Positions 35,224 through 46,200 of a stretch of 64,000 bases of DNA are shown here, in pieces (position 1 is the first letter of the stretch; every line of letters begins with the position of its first letter). Both the position numbers and the translations under genes were made by a program. The notes under the pieces are model-generated. The model did not search any database and was not told the DNA's origin. It was given only the letters and a program-made list of their open reading frames with translations. This DNA is from Candidatus Tectomicrobia bacterium (GTDB lineage: Bacteria > UBA8248): positions 1-64,000 of the forward strand of contig JACPUR010000041.1 in assembly GCA_016192135.1 (NCBI GenBank), given 5' to 3'.

Positions 35224-35757
35224 ATGCCTGCTCCCCGCCTTCGCGTGGCGCGCGACCTCTCCCCCAGCTTGGAGCACTACCTGCGGGCCATCTACGACCT
35301 GGAACTGGAAAAAGGCTACGCCCGCGTCACCGACATCGCCGAGCGGCTGGGCGTGGCCAAGCCCGCCGTATCCGTCGCCCTCCGCTCCCTGCGCGGCTCC
35401 GGGCTGGTGGACCACCGGGCGTACGAAAGCGTCCACCTCACCGAGGATGGAAAGCAGCGGGCCAAGGGGGTGTCGGGCAAGTTCTCCATCCTCCACCATT
35501 TCCTCATTGAAGTCCTGGGGGTGCGCGAGGAACAGGCTTTCATGGACGCCTGCCTGATGGAGCACTACGTCAGCCCCACCACGATGGACCGCCTGCTGGA
35601 CCTCCTCCGCTTCTTCGAGCGGGAGGACAAGCAGGAGATCCTCGAGGCCTTCCGCGCCTACCGCAGAAGCTGCGAGAGCGACGACTCCTGCCCGACCTGC
35701 TCGTTCCATTGCGATATCGTGGTGCAGGGATCGGACGAGCGAGGAAAGCAAGAATGA
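35224..35757 (+). CDS. DtxR-family metal-dependent transcriptional regulator
   Basis: A 177-residue protein. The N-terminal winged helix reads LSPSLEHYLRAIYDLELEKGYARVTDIAERLGVAKPAVSVALRSLRGSGLVDH; the dimerisation and metal region is HHFLIEVLGVREEQAFMDACLMEHYVSPTTMDRL. The DACxxEH segment supplies DtxR-type metal ligands (Cys, Glu, His). A cysteine-rich tail CESDDSCPTCSFHC (near 156-169) is an added possible metal site. It lacks the SH3 domain of long DtxR proteins. AAGGGAAGGAGG precedes the ATG. It overlaps hemP (ATGA), and an Fe(III) transporter follows, so the signal is probably iron or manganese. Confidence 0.93.
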   Translation: MPAPRLRVARDLSPSLEHYLRAIYDLELEKGYARVTDIAERLGVAKPAVSVALRSLRGSGLVDHRAYESVHLTEDGKQRAKGVSGKFSILHHFLIEVLGVREEQAFMDACLMEHYVSPTTMDRLLDLLRFFEREDKQEILEAFRAYRRSCESDDSCPTCSFHCDIVVQGSDERGKQE

Positions 35758-35969
35758 CCCCGGAAGAGATGAACCTCGCGGCGAAGCGCGAAGCAGGGGC
35801 TTCTCGTCCCACGGCCGTCATACTGGGTGTGGGCTTCATGGCGGGCGGGAAGCCCGTGATCGAGGCGAGCGAGCTCTTCGGCGGCGCCTCCTCCCTCATC
35901 ATCCGTCACGAGGGGGCCGAGTATTGCCTGGAGCGCACCCGGAGCGGAAAGCTGCTCCTGAAGAAATAG
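35754..35969 (+). CDS. hemP: HemP-like hemin uptake protein
   Basis: A 71-residue protein ending IEASELFGGASSLIIRHEGAEYCLERTRSGKLLLKK, which matches the HemP family pattern 'S..Lf.g..el.I.H.g..Y.LR.Tr.gKLILtK'. HemP proteins are small and cytosolic; in some bacteria HemP acts as an activator of heme-uptake genes. The start overlaps the DtxR-family stop, giving translational coupling. No heme receptor is visible in the window. Confidence 0.85.
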   Translation: MTPEEMNLAAKREAGASRPTAVILGVGFMAGGKPVIEASELFGGASSLIIRHEGAEYCLERTRSGKLLLKK

Positions 35970-35976
35970 CGAACTT

Positions 35977-35994
35977 CCGGCCCGCGCGGGCCGG
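35977..35994. terminator. Perfect G+C palindrome after hemP
   Basis: CCGGCCCGCGCGGGCCGG is an 18-base perfect palindrome 8 bases after the hemP stop, followed by TCTTCT. It could attenuate read-through from the regulator-hemP pair into the transporter. A second, weaker dyad, GTGAAT...ATTCATCAC (36071-36092), just before fbpA could be an operator. Confidence 0.5.
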
Positions 35995-36108
35995 TCTTCT
36001 GGCGCGATTCCCAGCCAGCCCGGGCGGCCGTCCTGCCGCCGGGCCAGCGGCGGAGGAGGCAAACCCCACAGTGAATGTCTTGAAATTCATCACAAGGAGA
36101 ACTGGGTC

Positions 36109-37161
36109 ATGAAGAAGTGGGTATGCCTGCCCCTGATCGGATTCTTGTCCCTGGCGCTGAGCGGCGCCGCCTTCTGGCCGGCCGCGGCCGAAGCCGCCGG
36201 AGAGGTGAACCTTTACTCCTACCGCCAGCCGTTCCTCATCAAGCCCCTCCTGGACGAGTTCACCAAACGGACCGGGATCAAGGTGAACGTCGTGTTCGCC
36301 GACAAGGGCGTCATCGAGCAAATCAAGGCCCGGCCCGGGGCGGCGGACGCCGTCCTGACGGAGGATTTCGGCCGCCTGCACGACCTGCAGACGGCGAATC
36401 TGCTGGAGCCGGTCCGCTCGAGGACCCTCGAAGCGAACGTCCCGTCCAAGTACCGCCACCCGGACGGCCTCTGGTACGGCCTCACCGTGCGCGGGCGCGT
36501 CCTTTGGGTGAGCAAGGACCGGGTGAAGCCGGGCGAGATCGGAAGCTATGAGGACTTGACGGATCCGAAGTGGAAAGGCCGCATCTGCACCCGCTCCGGA
36601 AAGCACGTCTACAATCTCCTCCTGCTGGCCTCCATCATCGCCCATAAGGGCGAGGTGGCCGCCAAGGAGTGGCTGGAGGGGCTGAGGGCCAATCTGGCCC
36701 AGAAGCCCCAGGGCAACGACCGCTCCCAGGCCAAGTCCATTCAGGCAGGCCAGTGCGACGTGGCGCTCGGGAACACCTACTACGTCGGCAAGATGCTGAC
36801 GGAGAAGAAGAACCCCGAACAGAAGCAGTGGGCGGAGGCCATCCGCTTGGTGTTTCCGAATCAGAAGGACCGGGGCACGCACGTGAACGTGAGCGGCGCC
36901 GGCCTGGTCAAGGGGGTCAAGAACCGGGAGAACGCCGTCAAGCTCATCGAGTTCCTGAGCGGCGACTTCGCGCAGAAGCTCTACGCCGACCAGAACTACG
37001 AGTACCCGGTCAAGCCGGGTGTCCCGTTGAACGACTTGCTGAAGTCGTGGGGCGAGTTCAAGGCCGACGACATCAATCTGGCGAAGCTCGCCGAGCACCG
37101 GGTGGCGGCCTCCCGGCTGGTGGACCGGGTCAACTTCGACAATCCGAGCATACGGAATTGA
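36109..37161 (+). CDS. fbpA: Fe(III) ABC transporter substrate-binding protein (FbpA/FutA type)
   Basis: A 350-residue periplasmic protein with a signal peptide (cleavage near AAAEAAGE). The mature part reads EVNLYSYRQPFLIKPLLDEFTKRTGIKVNVVFADKGVIEQIK, then YGLTVRGRVLWVSKDRV, the YEDLTDPKWKGRICTRSGKHVYNLLL hinge and GNTYYVGKM. The tyrosine pair in NTYYVG is the family's iron-coordinating Tyr-Tyr, and YSYRQ carries the N-terminal tyrosine. The usual R/H near 'ARxGxE' is not seen. AAGGAG precedes the ATG. First gene of a three-gene Fe(III) uptake operon. Confidence 0.95.
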   Translation: MKKWVCLPLIGFLSLALSGAAFWPAAAEAAGEVNLYSYRQPFLIKPLLDEFTKRTGIKVNVVFADKGVIEQIKARPGAADAVLTEDFGRLHDLQTANLLEPVRSRTLEANVPSKYRHPDGLWYGLTVRGRVLWVSKDRVKPGEIGSYEDLTDPKWKGRICTRSGKHVYNLLLLASIIAHKGEVAAKEWLEGLRANLAQKPQGNDRSQAKSIQAGQCDVALGNTYYVGKMLTEKKNPEQKQWAEAIRLVFPNQKDRGTHVNVSGAGLVKGVKNRENAVKLIEFLSGDFAQKLYADQNYEYPVKPGVPLNDLLKSWGEFKADDINLAKLAEHRVAASRLVDRVNFDNPSIRN

Positions 37162-37243
37162 TTTGCCCGTGGGGCGCGTGAGGGGCCGGTCCTCCCTCCG
37201 CGCCCCGCGCGGTTTTCGCCCGGACGGAGGCGGCGGACAAGGA

Positions 37244-38988
37244 ATGGTCACGGCGACTGAATCCTTCCGCTCCGCCGGGCGGACCCTCCGCCGCGGCTTC
37301 CACCTCGACCTCTGGACGGCGGGCGCCGCCCTCATTGCGGCGGTCGTCGCCGCGCCTCTTTTCTTCGTGCTTCTCATGGCCCTCTCCCCCAGCGGGGGAA
37401 TCTGGGAGCACCTCCTCGCGACCGTCCTCGCCCGCTACGTCCGCACCACCCTGTCCCTGATGCTCGGGGTGGGCCTCGGCACCCTCTTCATCGGGACGGC
37501 TGCCGCGTGGCTGGTGAGCCTCCACCAGTTCCCCGGCCGGAGGCTCTTCGAGTGGGCCCTCCTCCTTCCCATGGCCATGCCGGCCTACATCATCGCCTAC
37601 GTCTACACGGATCTCCTGGAGTACGCGGGGCCGGCGCAGGTTTTCCTCCGGACCCTCTTCGGCTGGACGAGCGGGCGCGACTACTGGTTCCCCGAGATCC
37701 GTTCCCTGGGCGGAGCCATCGCCATGATGACCCTCGTCCTCTATCCCTACGTCTATCTCCTGGCCCGCGCCGCCTTCGCGGAACAATCCCTGAGCCTCCT
37801 GGAAGCCAGCCGCACCTTGGGCTGCGGCCCCTGGCGGAGCTTCCTCACGGTGGCGCTGCCCATGGCCCGCCCGGCCATCGTGGTGGGCGTCAGCTTGGCC
37901 CTCATGGAGACCTTGAACGACTACGGCACGGTGGACTTCTTCGCCGTCCAGACGTTTACCCTCGGCATCTTCGACGTATGGCTGAACATGAACAGCGTCT
38001 CCGGCGCGGCTCAGCTCGCCCTGGTGGCCCTCGCCTTCGTCCTGGCCCTCATCGGGACGGAGCGCTGGGCCCGGCGCAACCAGCGCTTCTATCAGACGGG
38101 TTCGAAGTACCGCGCCGTTTCGCGGCAGCCCCTCCAGGGGAAGAGGAGACTGCTCGCCTCGGCCGCCTGCTTCGTCCCGATCCTCCTGGGCTTCCTGCTC
38201 CCGGCCGGGGTCCTTCTCCGCTATGCGCTGAGGTACTCCGACCAGATATTTTCGGGGAACTACCTCGCCTACGCCTGGAACAGTCTTTTGCTCTCCGCCG
38301 TGAGCGCCGTCGCCGCCGTCGCCGCCGGCCTCTTCATGGCCTACGGCGCCCGGGTGGGAGGCGGCAAGGCCGTGCGGGCCGCCGCGCAGTTCGCCAGCAC
38401 CGGCTACGCCGTCCCGGGGGCCGTGCTGGCCATCGGCGTCCTGATCCCGCTGTCCCGGCTCGACGCGGCGCTCGACGCCCTCTGGCGGGGCATGACCGGC
38501 GCCTCCGCCGGATACCTGCTGACGGGCTCCATCACCGCCGTCGTATATGGCTATCTGGTGCGCTTCTTGGCGCTATCACACGGCGCCTCCCGGGCGAGCC
38601 TCGCCAAGATCACCCCCGGCATGGAAGGCGTGGCCCGCACCCTGGGCCACGGCCCCTTCCGGACGCTCCTCGGGGTCCACCTGCCCCTCATCCGGGGAAG
38701 CCTGCTCGCGGCGGGCATCCTGGTCTTCGTCGACGGCATGAAGGAGCTGCCGATGACGCTCATCCTCCGGCCCTTCAACTACGAGACGCTGGCGACCTAC
38801 GTCCATCAGTACGCCTCGCGGGGGCTGCTGGAGGAATCCGCCCTGGGCGCCCTGACCATCGTCGCCTCGGGAATCCTGCCGGTCATCCTCCTGAGCGCCA
38901 CCATCCGGAGCGCCCCAAGGAGCGGGGATTTCGGCGACCCCACGCGCGGCTCGGTGCCGGGCACCCCGCCGCAGGCGGAGGCCGCCCG

Positions 38989-38992
<4 letters not shown>
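37244..38992 (+). CDS. fbpB: Fe(III) ABC transporter permease (FbpB type, fused double permease)
   Basis: A 582-residue permease with two homologous halves of about six helices each, as in FbpB/FutB/SfuB. The first coupling loop is EASRTLGCGPWRSFLTVALPMARPAI, the second GMEGVARTLGHGPFRTLLGVHLPLIRG. It would form the whole transmembrane channel. The ATG at 37244 was chosen because the preceding 27 codons of the longer frame are arginine/glycine-rich and unlike protein. Its stop overlaps the ATPase GTG start (GTGA). Confidence 0.94.
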
Positions 38993-40071
<1,079 letters not shown>

Positions 40072-40093
40072 GACGCGGCGGGCCGCGGGGCCC

Positions 40094-41509
40094 TCAAGCG
40101 TTCCGCAGGATCCCGGCGACGGGCTCGACGCTCGCGAGCGAGTCGAGCCCGAGAATGGCCTCCGCCAGCGCCTCGGCCCTGGGGCGGGAAAGACTGCGGC
40201 AGGCGTTGTCAAGGAATTTGAACTTCAAATCCTCCACCGAAAGGGGATTTTCGGGGCAGCCGCGCTGATACTTCTCCTCGGCGGCGAAGGTGCTCCCGTC
40301 TTTCAGGCGGATTTCCACCCGGCCGGAGAGAAAGCGCGGAAAATCGAACCCATCCTCCCGCCGGTAGGAGACTTTGGAGGCCACCTCCAGGACGCGGGGA
40401 TCGTGGATCGCTTCCCCCTCGAACTCCCCCACCCCGCACCGGCCCCGCACGAGGACGCTCCCCAGGCAATAGGGGAGCGAGAACTTGGCGTCGTACTCGG
40501 TGCGGGGGCGGCACTTCGCCTCCGCGGGCTCCAGCACCAGCGCGATGGCGCCTGGAGCGGCGTGGCAGAGGATGGAAGTGATCGCCTCCGGGGCGAAGCC
40601 TCTCTCGCGCTGGACCCGGAGGGCGGCGTCCAGGAAGGCGTGGATGACGTGGCCGCAGGGGTAGGGCTTGAAGGCGGTGGCCAGGGTCTCCCAGCGCTCG
40701 CCGAGTCCTGAGGCCACGGCCGCGGCATCGAACGCCTCTCCCTCGAGATGGCTCCGGAGGAGGCCGAAACGCCCCTCGATGACGGTGGGCGGGCCGCCGA
40801 AACCCCCTTCCGCCAGCGCCGCCGCCGCGATGCCCGCATGGGCCGCCCACCCCGGGTGAAGGGCTTTGACGGGGCTGCCGTCCTCCAGGTACTCGAACAG
40901 CCCGGCTGCCATGCTCCCACAAATGCCGAGGGCCGAGACGAGCCGCCTGCCGTCCAGCCCGGCCAGGAGGCCGTAGGCCAGGGCGGCGCCGAACGTCCCG
41001 GCGATGGCCGTCATGTGGAACCCTCGGGCGTGAAATCGGCCCGGGGCGGCGAGGCCGATGCGGATCTCGCTCTCGAAGCCGGCGACAGCGGCGCGGAGCA
41101 TCTCTCGTCCGCTCTTCCCGAAGGCCTCCGCCCCCGCGAGGGCGGCGGGGATGACGGGAGCGGCGGTGTGGATGACCGAGAGGGTGTGGGTATCGTCGAA
41201 ATCCAGGGCATGGCCCAGGGCGCCATTCAGCAGAGCGGCGCCCGCGGCGGGCATTCGCCGCTTCTCCCCCACGGCGCTTGCAGGCCCCAGATCGCCTCCC
41301 TCCTCCCCCTTGGGACGGCCCGTCAGGGCGCGGGCGGCGGCGCGGAGGGGGGCGTCGACCGGGGTGGAATGAGCAGCCAGAGCGATGCCGATTACGTCGA
41401 GCGCCAGGAGCTTCACCTTCTCCACCACATCAGGGGGAATCGCCTCGTAGCGGAGGGTCTCGGCGAAGCGGCAGATCCGCTCGCTCGCGGCAGATGGCGG
41501 GGTTTCCAT
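40094..41509 (-). CDS. MmgE/PrpD family protein
   Basis: A 471-residue protein of the 2-methylcitrate dehydratase/cis-aconitate decarboxylase/immune-responsive-gene fold. Typical blocks are KVKLLALDVIGIALAAHSTPVDAPL, GALLNGALGHALDFDDTHTLSVIHTAAPVIPAALAGAE, IRIGLAAPGRFHARGFHMTAIAGTFGAALAYGLL and LHPGWAAHAGIAAAALAEGGFGGP. It is likely a dehydratase or decarboxylase acting on a carboxylic acid; no methylcitrate synthase or lyase is adjacent, so the methylcitrate cycle is not supported. It is adjacent to an LLM flavin oxidoreductase on the same strand (45-base gap), suggesting a joint catabolic task. Confidence 0.9.
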   Translation of the reverse strand: METPPSAASERICRFAETLRYEAIPPDVVEKVKLLALDVIGIALAAHSTPVDAPLRAAARALTGRPKGEEGGDLGPASAVGEKRRMPAAGAALLNGALGHALDFDDTHTLSVIHTAAPVIPAALAGAEAFGKSGREMLRAAVAGFESEIRIGLAAPGRFHARGFHMTAIAGTFGAALAYGLLAGLDGRRLVSALGICGSMAAGLFEYLEDGSPVKALHPGWAAHAGIAAAALAEGGFGGPPTVIEGRFGLLRSHLEGEAFDAAAVASGLGERWETLATAFKPYPCGHVIHAFLDAALRVQRERGFAPEAITSILCHAAPGAIALVLEPAEAKCRPRTEYDAKFSLPYCLGSVLVRGRCGVGEFEGEAIHDPRVLEVASKVSYRREDGFDFPRFLSGRVEIRLKDGSTFAAEEKYQRGCPENPLSVEDLKFKFLDNACRSLSRPRAEALAEAILGLDSLASVEPVAGILRNA

Positions 41510-41554
41510 GGGGAATCCTCTCTCGTCGCGCCAAGTTTCGAAATCTCTTTCCGC

Positions 41555-42577
41555 TTACGCCTTGACCGCCCGCCTCACCTTGGGGAACACCTCCCCGGCA
41601 AAGAGGTGCATGGTGTCGAGCGCCAGGCCCTGGGGCATCCCGGGCCACTGGGTACTCATGATGAGGTGGTTCACGCCGAGGAGCCGGTTCAAGCGGACAA
41701 TCTGCTCGGCCACTTCGTCCGGCGAGCCGATGATGAACCTCTCCTCCAGGAGCGCGTTGAACTCCTGGTCCAGCTTGTTGTCCTCCTTGGGCATGGCCCG
41801 GCCCTGCCCCCACTCGTGGTATGACTTGTACTTCGTCTCGAGGTAAGGCCGGCAGAGGCGCATCGCCTCCTCCCGGGTGCGGGCCACGAAGGCCTCGCGC
41901 CGCATGGGGAGTTCCTTCGGGAAGGGCTTGCCCAGCCGGTCGAGCTCCTTCCTGTAGATGTCGAGCTGGCGCTCGATGGTGTCCATGCGGTTGTGCGGGT
42001 TGATGTACCAGCAGTCCCCGATCTCCGCGGCGCGGCGGATGCCCGGGTCGGAGTTCGCCCCCACCCAGACGGGCGGATGGGGCTTCTGAAGGGGCTTGAT
42101 GGGGCAGGAGGCCTCGATGAGCTCGAAGTGCGAGCCCTTCATCGTGACTTTCTCCTCCGCCCAGAGCCGCTTGATGGCCTCGAGGTTCTCCACCATGCGC
42201 GGCACCCGCTCGGATTGGGTGGTGCCGAAGGCGCGGAACTCCACCTCCCGGTAGCCCAGACCGATCCCGAAGATGAGCTTGCCGCCCGAGGCCACGTCGA
42301 TGGTGGCCAAGGTTTCGGCCAGGTCGAGGGGCTTGTGGAGGGAGAGGAGGAGGATGCCCGCGTTCAGCCTGAGGCCCGGCGCCACCGCCGCCACCATCGC
42401 GAGGAAGGGGAGCTGCTGGGGGCCCTGGAAGGGATGGCCGCTGAAGTGCTGTCCCTTGGTGATGGAGTCATAGCCGAGCGCCTGGGCCGTGCGGACCTGC
42501 TCCATCATCTCCTGAAGGCGGAGGCGCATGTCGTCGCCCAGAGGGAACTGGCCCCGGAGCATGAGGCCGAACTGCAC
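41555..42577 (-). CDS. LLM-class flavin-dependent oxidoreductase
   Basis: A 340-residue luciferase-like TIM-barrel enzyme using reduced FMN or F420. It shows YDSITKGQHFSGHPFQGPQQLPFLAMVAAVAPGLRLNAGILLLSLHKPLDLAETLATIDVASGGKLIFGIGLGYREVEFRAFG, followed by RVPRMVENLEAIKRLWAEE and PVWVGANSDPGIRRAAEIGDCWYI, all standard LLM blocks. The substrate is unknown. The GTG start follows GGAGGGCGCC. It lies immediately upstream of the MmgE/PrpD gene. Confidence 0.9.
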   Translation of the reverse strand: MQFGLMLRGQFPLGDDMRLRLQEMMEQVRTAQALGYDSITKGQHFSGHPFQGPQQLPFLAMVAAVAPGLRLNAGILLLSLHKPLDLAETLATIDVASGGKLIFGIGLGYREVEFRAFGTTQSERVPRMVENLEAIKRLWAEEKVTMKGSHFELIEASCPIKPLQKPHPPVWVGANSDPGIRRAAEIGDCWYINPHNRMDTIERQLDIYRKELDRLGKPFPKELPMRREAFVARTREEAMRLCRPYLETKYKSYHEWGQGRAMPKEDNKLDQEFNALLEERFIIGSPDEVAEQIVRLNRLLGVNHLIMSTQWPGMPQGLALDTMHLFAGEVFPKVRRAVKA

Positions 42578-42605
42578 GGCGGCGCCCTCCTGCGCGAGAA
42601 AGATT

Positions 42606-43268
42606 TTACTTAAGGACGGGGGCGAAGGTGGTCTCGCCCTCGAGCGCGTCTCCCCGGAAAGTGAAGCTCTTTCCCCTCGAATAGTACCACCAGACCTCCG
42701 CGCCCGGCTCGCCCGGCTTGACGCGCACCTCCTCTGCGATGCCGTACCCTCGGATGACCCGGGCCTTATCGGAGTCCTTGGAGTAGGCCTTGAGGACCTC
42801 CTGCACCTTGGACCAGCCTCCGTGGAAGGGGATCCGCAGGTCGAACACCCAGTGCCCGCCCGGCCTCACATGGGAGGTGAACTCCACCCGGTCGGGCCGG
42901 GCGTAGCGCACTTCGTCGAAGCCTGGGGCAAAGAAGCTGAGGTAGTAGCGGGCCGAGCCGGTCCGGAGCGGAAAAGAGAGCCGGTAGGTTCCGTCCGCCG
43001 CCGTGCGGGTCTCGGCGAGGGGCTCAAGGCCCTGCCGGTCCAGCCGGGGGTCGGGCGGCAGGGACCGGGGGACGGCGAGGACCTGGACGGGAACCCCGCC
43101 GATGGGGAACCCGCCCGTCTCCCGCACCACCCCCGCCACGACGAAACCGCCAGGGGGGCCGCCGCCCTCGGCCCCCCTGGAGGAGGCAGGCGCATCCGTC
43201 CCGCCGCAGCCCGCAAGGAGCAGAACTCCCAGGAATGCCGCCCCCGCGAGGGCTCCCAGGCGGCTCAC
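42606..43268 (-). CDS. Lipoprotein with carboxypeptidase-regulatory-like domain
   Basis: A 220-residue protein with a lipoprotein signal peptide ([20 protein letters not shown], lipobox LAGC). The mature part holds a CarboxypepD_reg-like beta sandwich: [26 protein letters not shown], then [15 protein letters not shown] and [19 protein letters not shown]. This type of domain is often a structural repeat in outer-membrane or surface proteins. GTG at 43268 overlaps the secA stop (GTGA) and is preferred to the ATG at 43313, which would give an unusually long basic N terminus. Confidence 0.78.
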   Translation of the reverse strand: MSRLGALAGAAFLGVLLLAGCGGTDAPASSRGAEGGGPPGGFVVAGVVRETGGFPIGGVPVQVLAVPRSLPPDPRLDRQGLEPLAETRTAADGTYRLSFPLRTGSARYYLSFFAPGFDEVRYARPDRVEFTSHVRPGGHWVFDLRIPFHGGWSKVQEVLKAYSKDSDKARVIRGYGIAEEVRVKPGEPGAEVWWYYSRGKSFTFRGDALEGETTFAPVLK

Positions 43269-46075
43269 CGGCCGTGGCAGTGCTTGTACTTTTTTCCGCT
43301 GCCGCATGGGCATGGATCGTTGCGTCCCACCTTGGGCGTCTTGCGGCGGACGGGCTCGGCGAGCGCGCCGTTGTCGGTGTCGCCGCTGAACCCGGAGGCG
43401 TTCGAGTGGGTGTAGATGAGCTCCTGCTTGGGCTCCGGTTCCTCGATCTGGACGCGCTCCTCGGAGACGTCCAGCCGGTAGAGGTACTGGATGGCCTCGG
43501 AGTCGATGCGGTCGTTCAGGGCCTCGAAGAGCGCGAAGGCCTCCTTCTTATACTCGTTGAGCGGATTCACCTGGGCGTAGCCGCGCAGGCCGATGCCCTC
43601 TTTCAGGTGCTCGATGCTGGTCAGGTGCTCCTTCCACTGGGCGTCGAGCACCTGGATGTAGACAATCCGTTCGAGATCCTGGACCACCTTCTCGTCGAAA
43701 TGGCCGTACTTCGCCTTGAATACCGCCTTGATGAGCTCCTGGAGCCGCTCGGCCACCGCGTCCCGGGGCTCGTCCTCCAGATCGATCGCGGCGCCCTGTT
43801 TCTCGAAAATGAGCTTGTATCCCTCGATCTTGACCGGGACCCCGAACTGCCGCTCGAAGGCCGCCGCGAAAGCTGGGAGGTCCCACTCCTCGAAGTGCAC
43901 CGCCTCCGGAAGGTGGAGGTCCAGGAGCCCGTCGAGCAAGCCGGCGGCCATGTCCTCGGTGCGGTCGGCGATATCTTTTCCTTCCAGGATGTCGCGCCGC
44001 AAGGTGTAGATGACCTCGCGCTGCTTGTTCAGGACATCGTCGTACTCCAGAAGATGCTTGCGCATCTCGAAGTGATGCGCCTCGACGCGCTTCTGGGCGT
44101 TCTCAATGGCGCGGGTGACCATCCGGGCCTCGATGGGGACGCCCTCCTCCATCCCGAGCTTTTCCATGATGCCCTTGATGCGATCGGACCCGAAGATGCG
44201 GAGAAGGTCGTCCTCGAGGGAGAGATAGAAGCGCGAGCTGCCCGGGTCGCCCTGGCGGCCCGCCCGGCCCCGGAGCTGGTTGTCGATCCGGCGGCTCTCG
44301 TGCCGCTCGGTCCCCAGCACGTGGAGGCCGCCCAGGGCCACGACCTCATCATGCTCGGTGGCGCACTGGGCGCGGAATTCCTCGATGGCGGCGTCGAACT
44401 CCGCCCCTTCGCTCGCGTTTGCCGCGGCCGCGGCGAGGAATTCGGGATTGCCTCCCAGGAGGATGTCGGTGCCGCGGCCCGCCATGTTCGTGGAAATGGT
44501 GATGGCCTTCTTCCGCCCGGCCTGGGCGATGATCTCCGCCTCGCGCTCGTGGTTCTTCGCGTTGAGGACGTGGTGCGGAATGCCGCGCCGCTTGAGATGG
44601 GCCGCGAGCTTCTCGCTTTTTTCGATGCTGACGGTGCCCACCAGGACCGGCCGGCCCTTCTTGTACCAGTCGGCAATCTCCTCCACCACGGCCTCCAGCT
44701 TCTCGCGTTCGGTGCGGTAGACGAGATCGGGATACTCGGTGCGGATCAGGTCCCGGTTGGTCGGAATGACGGCCACGTCGAGCTTGTAGGTCTGGTTGAA
44801 CTCGGCGGCCTCGGTGTCGGCGGTACCCGTCATGCCGGCCAGTTTCTTGTAAAGCCGGAAATAGTTTTGGAAGGTGATGGTGGCGAGAGTGATGTTCTCC
44901 TCCTGGATCTTCACCCCTTCCTTCGCCTCCAGCGCCTGGTGCAAGCCGTCGCTGTAGCGGCGGCCGGGCATGAGCCGCCCGGTGAATTCGTCCACGATGA
45001 TGACCTGGCCGTCTTTCACCACGTAGTCGATGTCCCGCGTGAACAGGGCGTGCGCCCGCAGGGCCTGCTCGACGTGGTGGAGCACGGTGATACTCCCCAT
45101 GTCGTAGAGCCCCTGGCCGTTGGAGAGGACTCCCGCCCGGCCGAGCAGCCGCTCGGCCTCGAGCACGCCCTTCTCGCGCAGGCCCACCGTGCGGCTCTTC
45201 TCGTCCACGATCAGGAACTCGTACTTCTTCTTGCTGATGGCGTCCTTCCCCTCCTTGTAGCCGTCCGCCGCCTCCCCGGCCTCCGGCGGCTCGTCCTCGG
45301 CGCCGCGCGGCGCCTCGCGCAGGAGGGGCTGGATGAGGCGGTTGATGACAGCGTACAGGCGGGTGGCCTCCTCGGCCGGCCCGCTGATGATGAGGGGGGT
45401 GCGCGCCTCGTCGATGAGGATGCTGTCCACCTCATCCACGATGGCGTAGTTCAGGCCGTGCTGAACGAGGGACCCCGGCTCGAACTTCATGTTGTCTCGC
45501 AGGTAATCGAAGCCGAATTCGTTGTTGGTCCCGTAAGTGATGTCGGCTCCATACGCTGCCCGTCGCGCGAAGTCGTCCATCTCGTGCTGGATGCAGCCGA
45601 CTGTGAGACCCAGCCCCTCGTAAAGGGGTCCCATCCACGCGGCGTCGCGCCGCGCCAGGTAATCGTTCACGGTGACGATGTGGACGCCCTTGCCGGACAG
45701 CGCGTTCAGGTAGGCGGCGAGGGTGGCCACGAGGGTCTTTCCCTCGCCCGTCTTCATCTCGGAGATGCGGCCCATGTGAAGGACGATGCCGCCAATGAGC
45801 TGGACATCGAAGTGGCGCATGCGCAGGAAGCGCCGGCCGGCCTCCCGCGCCACGGCGAAGGCCTCGGGGAGAATGTCGTCCTCGGTCTCGCCGGCGGCCA
45901 AGCGCTCGCGGAACCGGGCGGTCTGCGCCTTGAGCTCAGCATCCGGCATCGCCTGAACGCGGGACTCCAGCGCGTTGATGGCCTCCACCCTGGGCCGGAT
46001 GCGCTTGAGGAGCCGATCGTTGGCGGTCCCGAAGACCGACTTCATGGCGGAGACGACGGATTGGACAACGGCCAT
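43265..46075 (-). CDS. secA: Preprotein translocase ATPase SecA
   Basis: A 936-residue motor that drives proteins through SecYEG. Walker A is MKTGEGKT (107-114), the DEAD-like motif [12 protein letters not shown] (214-225), and the AGRGTDI region is [12 protein letters not shown]. The protein ends in a zinc-binding SEC-C motif, [19 protein letters not shown], used for SecB or lipid binding. The length is normal for a diderm. The linker VLRGA-type region ([21 protein letters not shown]) is intact. It is followed by a lipoprotein gene through GTGA and preceded by an M23 peptidase gene. Confidence 0.98.
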   Translation of the reverse strand: MAVVQSVVSAMKSVFGTANDRLLKRIRPRVEAINALESRVQAMPDAELKAQTARFRERLAAGETEDDILPEAFAVAREAGRRFLRMRHFDVQLIGGIVLHMGRISEMKTGEGKTLVATLAAYLNALSGKGVHIVTVNDYLARRDAAWMGPLYEGLGLTVGCIQHEMDDFARRAAYGADITYGTNNEFGFDYLRDNMKFEPGSLVQHGLNYAIVDEVDSILIDEARTPLIISGPAEEATRLYAVINRLIQPLLREAPRGAEDEPPEAGEAADGYKEGKDAISKKKYEFLIVDEKSRTVGLREKGVLEAERLLGRAGVLSNGQGLYDMGSITVLHHVEQALRAHALFTRDIDYVVKDGQVIIVDEFTGRLMPGRRYSDGLHQALEAKEGVKIQEENITLATITFQNYFRLYKKLAGMTGTADTEAAEFNQTYKLDVAVIPTNRDLIRTEYPDLVYRTEREKLEAVVEEIADWYKKGRPVLVGTVSIEKSEKLAAHLKRRGIPHHVLNAKNHEREAEIIAQAGRKKAITISTNMAGRGTDILLGGNPEFLAAAAANASEGAEFDAAIEEFRAQCATEHDEVVALGGLHVLGTERHESRRIDNQLRGRAGRQGDPGSSRFYLSLEDDLLRIFGSDRIKGIMEKLGMEEGVPIEARMVTRAIENAQKRVEAHHFEMRKHLLEYDDVLNKQREVIYTLRRDILEGKDIADRTEDMAAGLLDGLLDLHLPEAVHFEEWDLPAFAAAFERQFGVPVKIEGYKLIFEKQGAAIDLEDEPRDAVAERLQELIKAVFKAKYGHFDEKVVQDLERIVYIQVLDAQWKEHLTSIEHLKEGIGLRGYAQVNPLNEYKKEAFALFEALNDRIDSEAIQYLYRLDVSEERVQIEEPEPKQELIYTHSNASGFSGDTDNGALAEPVRRKTPKVGRNDPCPCGSGKKYKHCHGR

Positions 46076-46200
46076 TCAAGACTCCGAAACGGCGGCTTCA
46101 CCGCGCAAAACACCGCGAAGCGCGGCAAATTCAGCCCGCCAGATTACCATGCGGAGGGGGGGACGGAAAGGGATGGGGCGGAAATCCTCAGCGCTTGCGG

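Noticed and set aside
40094-41509. 2-methylcitrate dehydratase (prpD)
   Set aside because: No other methylcitrate-cycle gene is present and the general MmgE/PrpD fold covers several activities.
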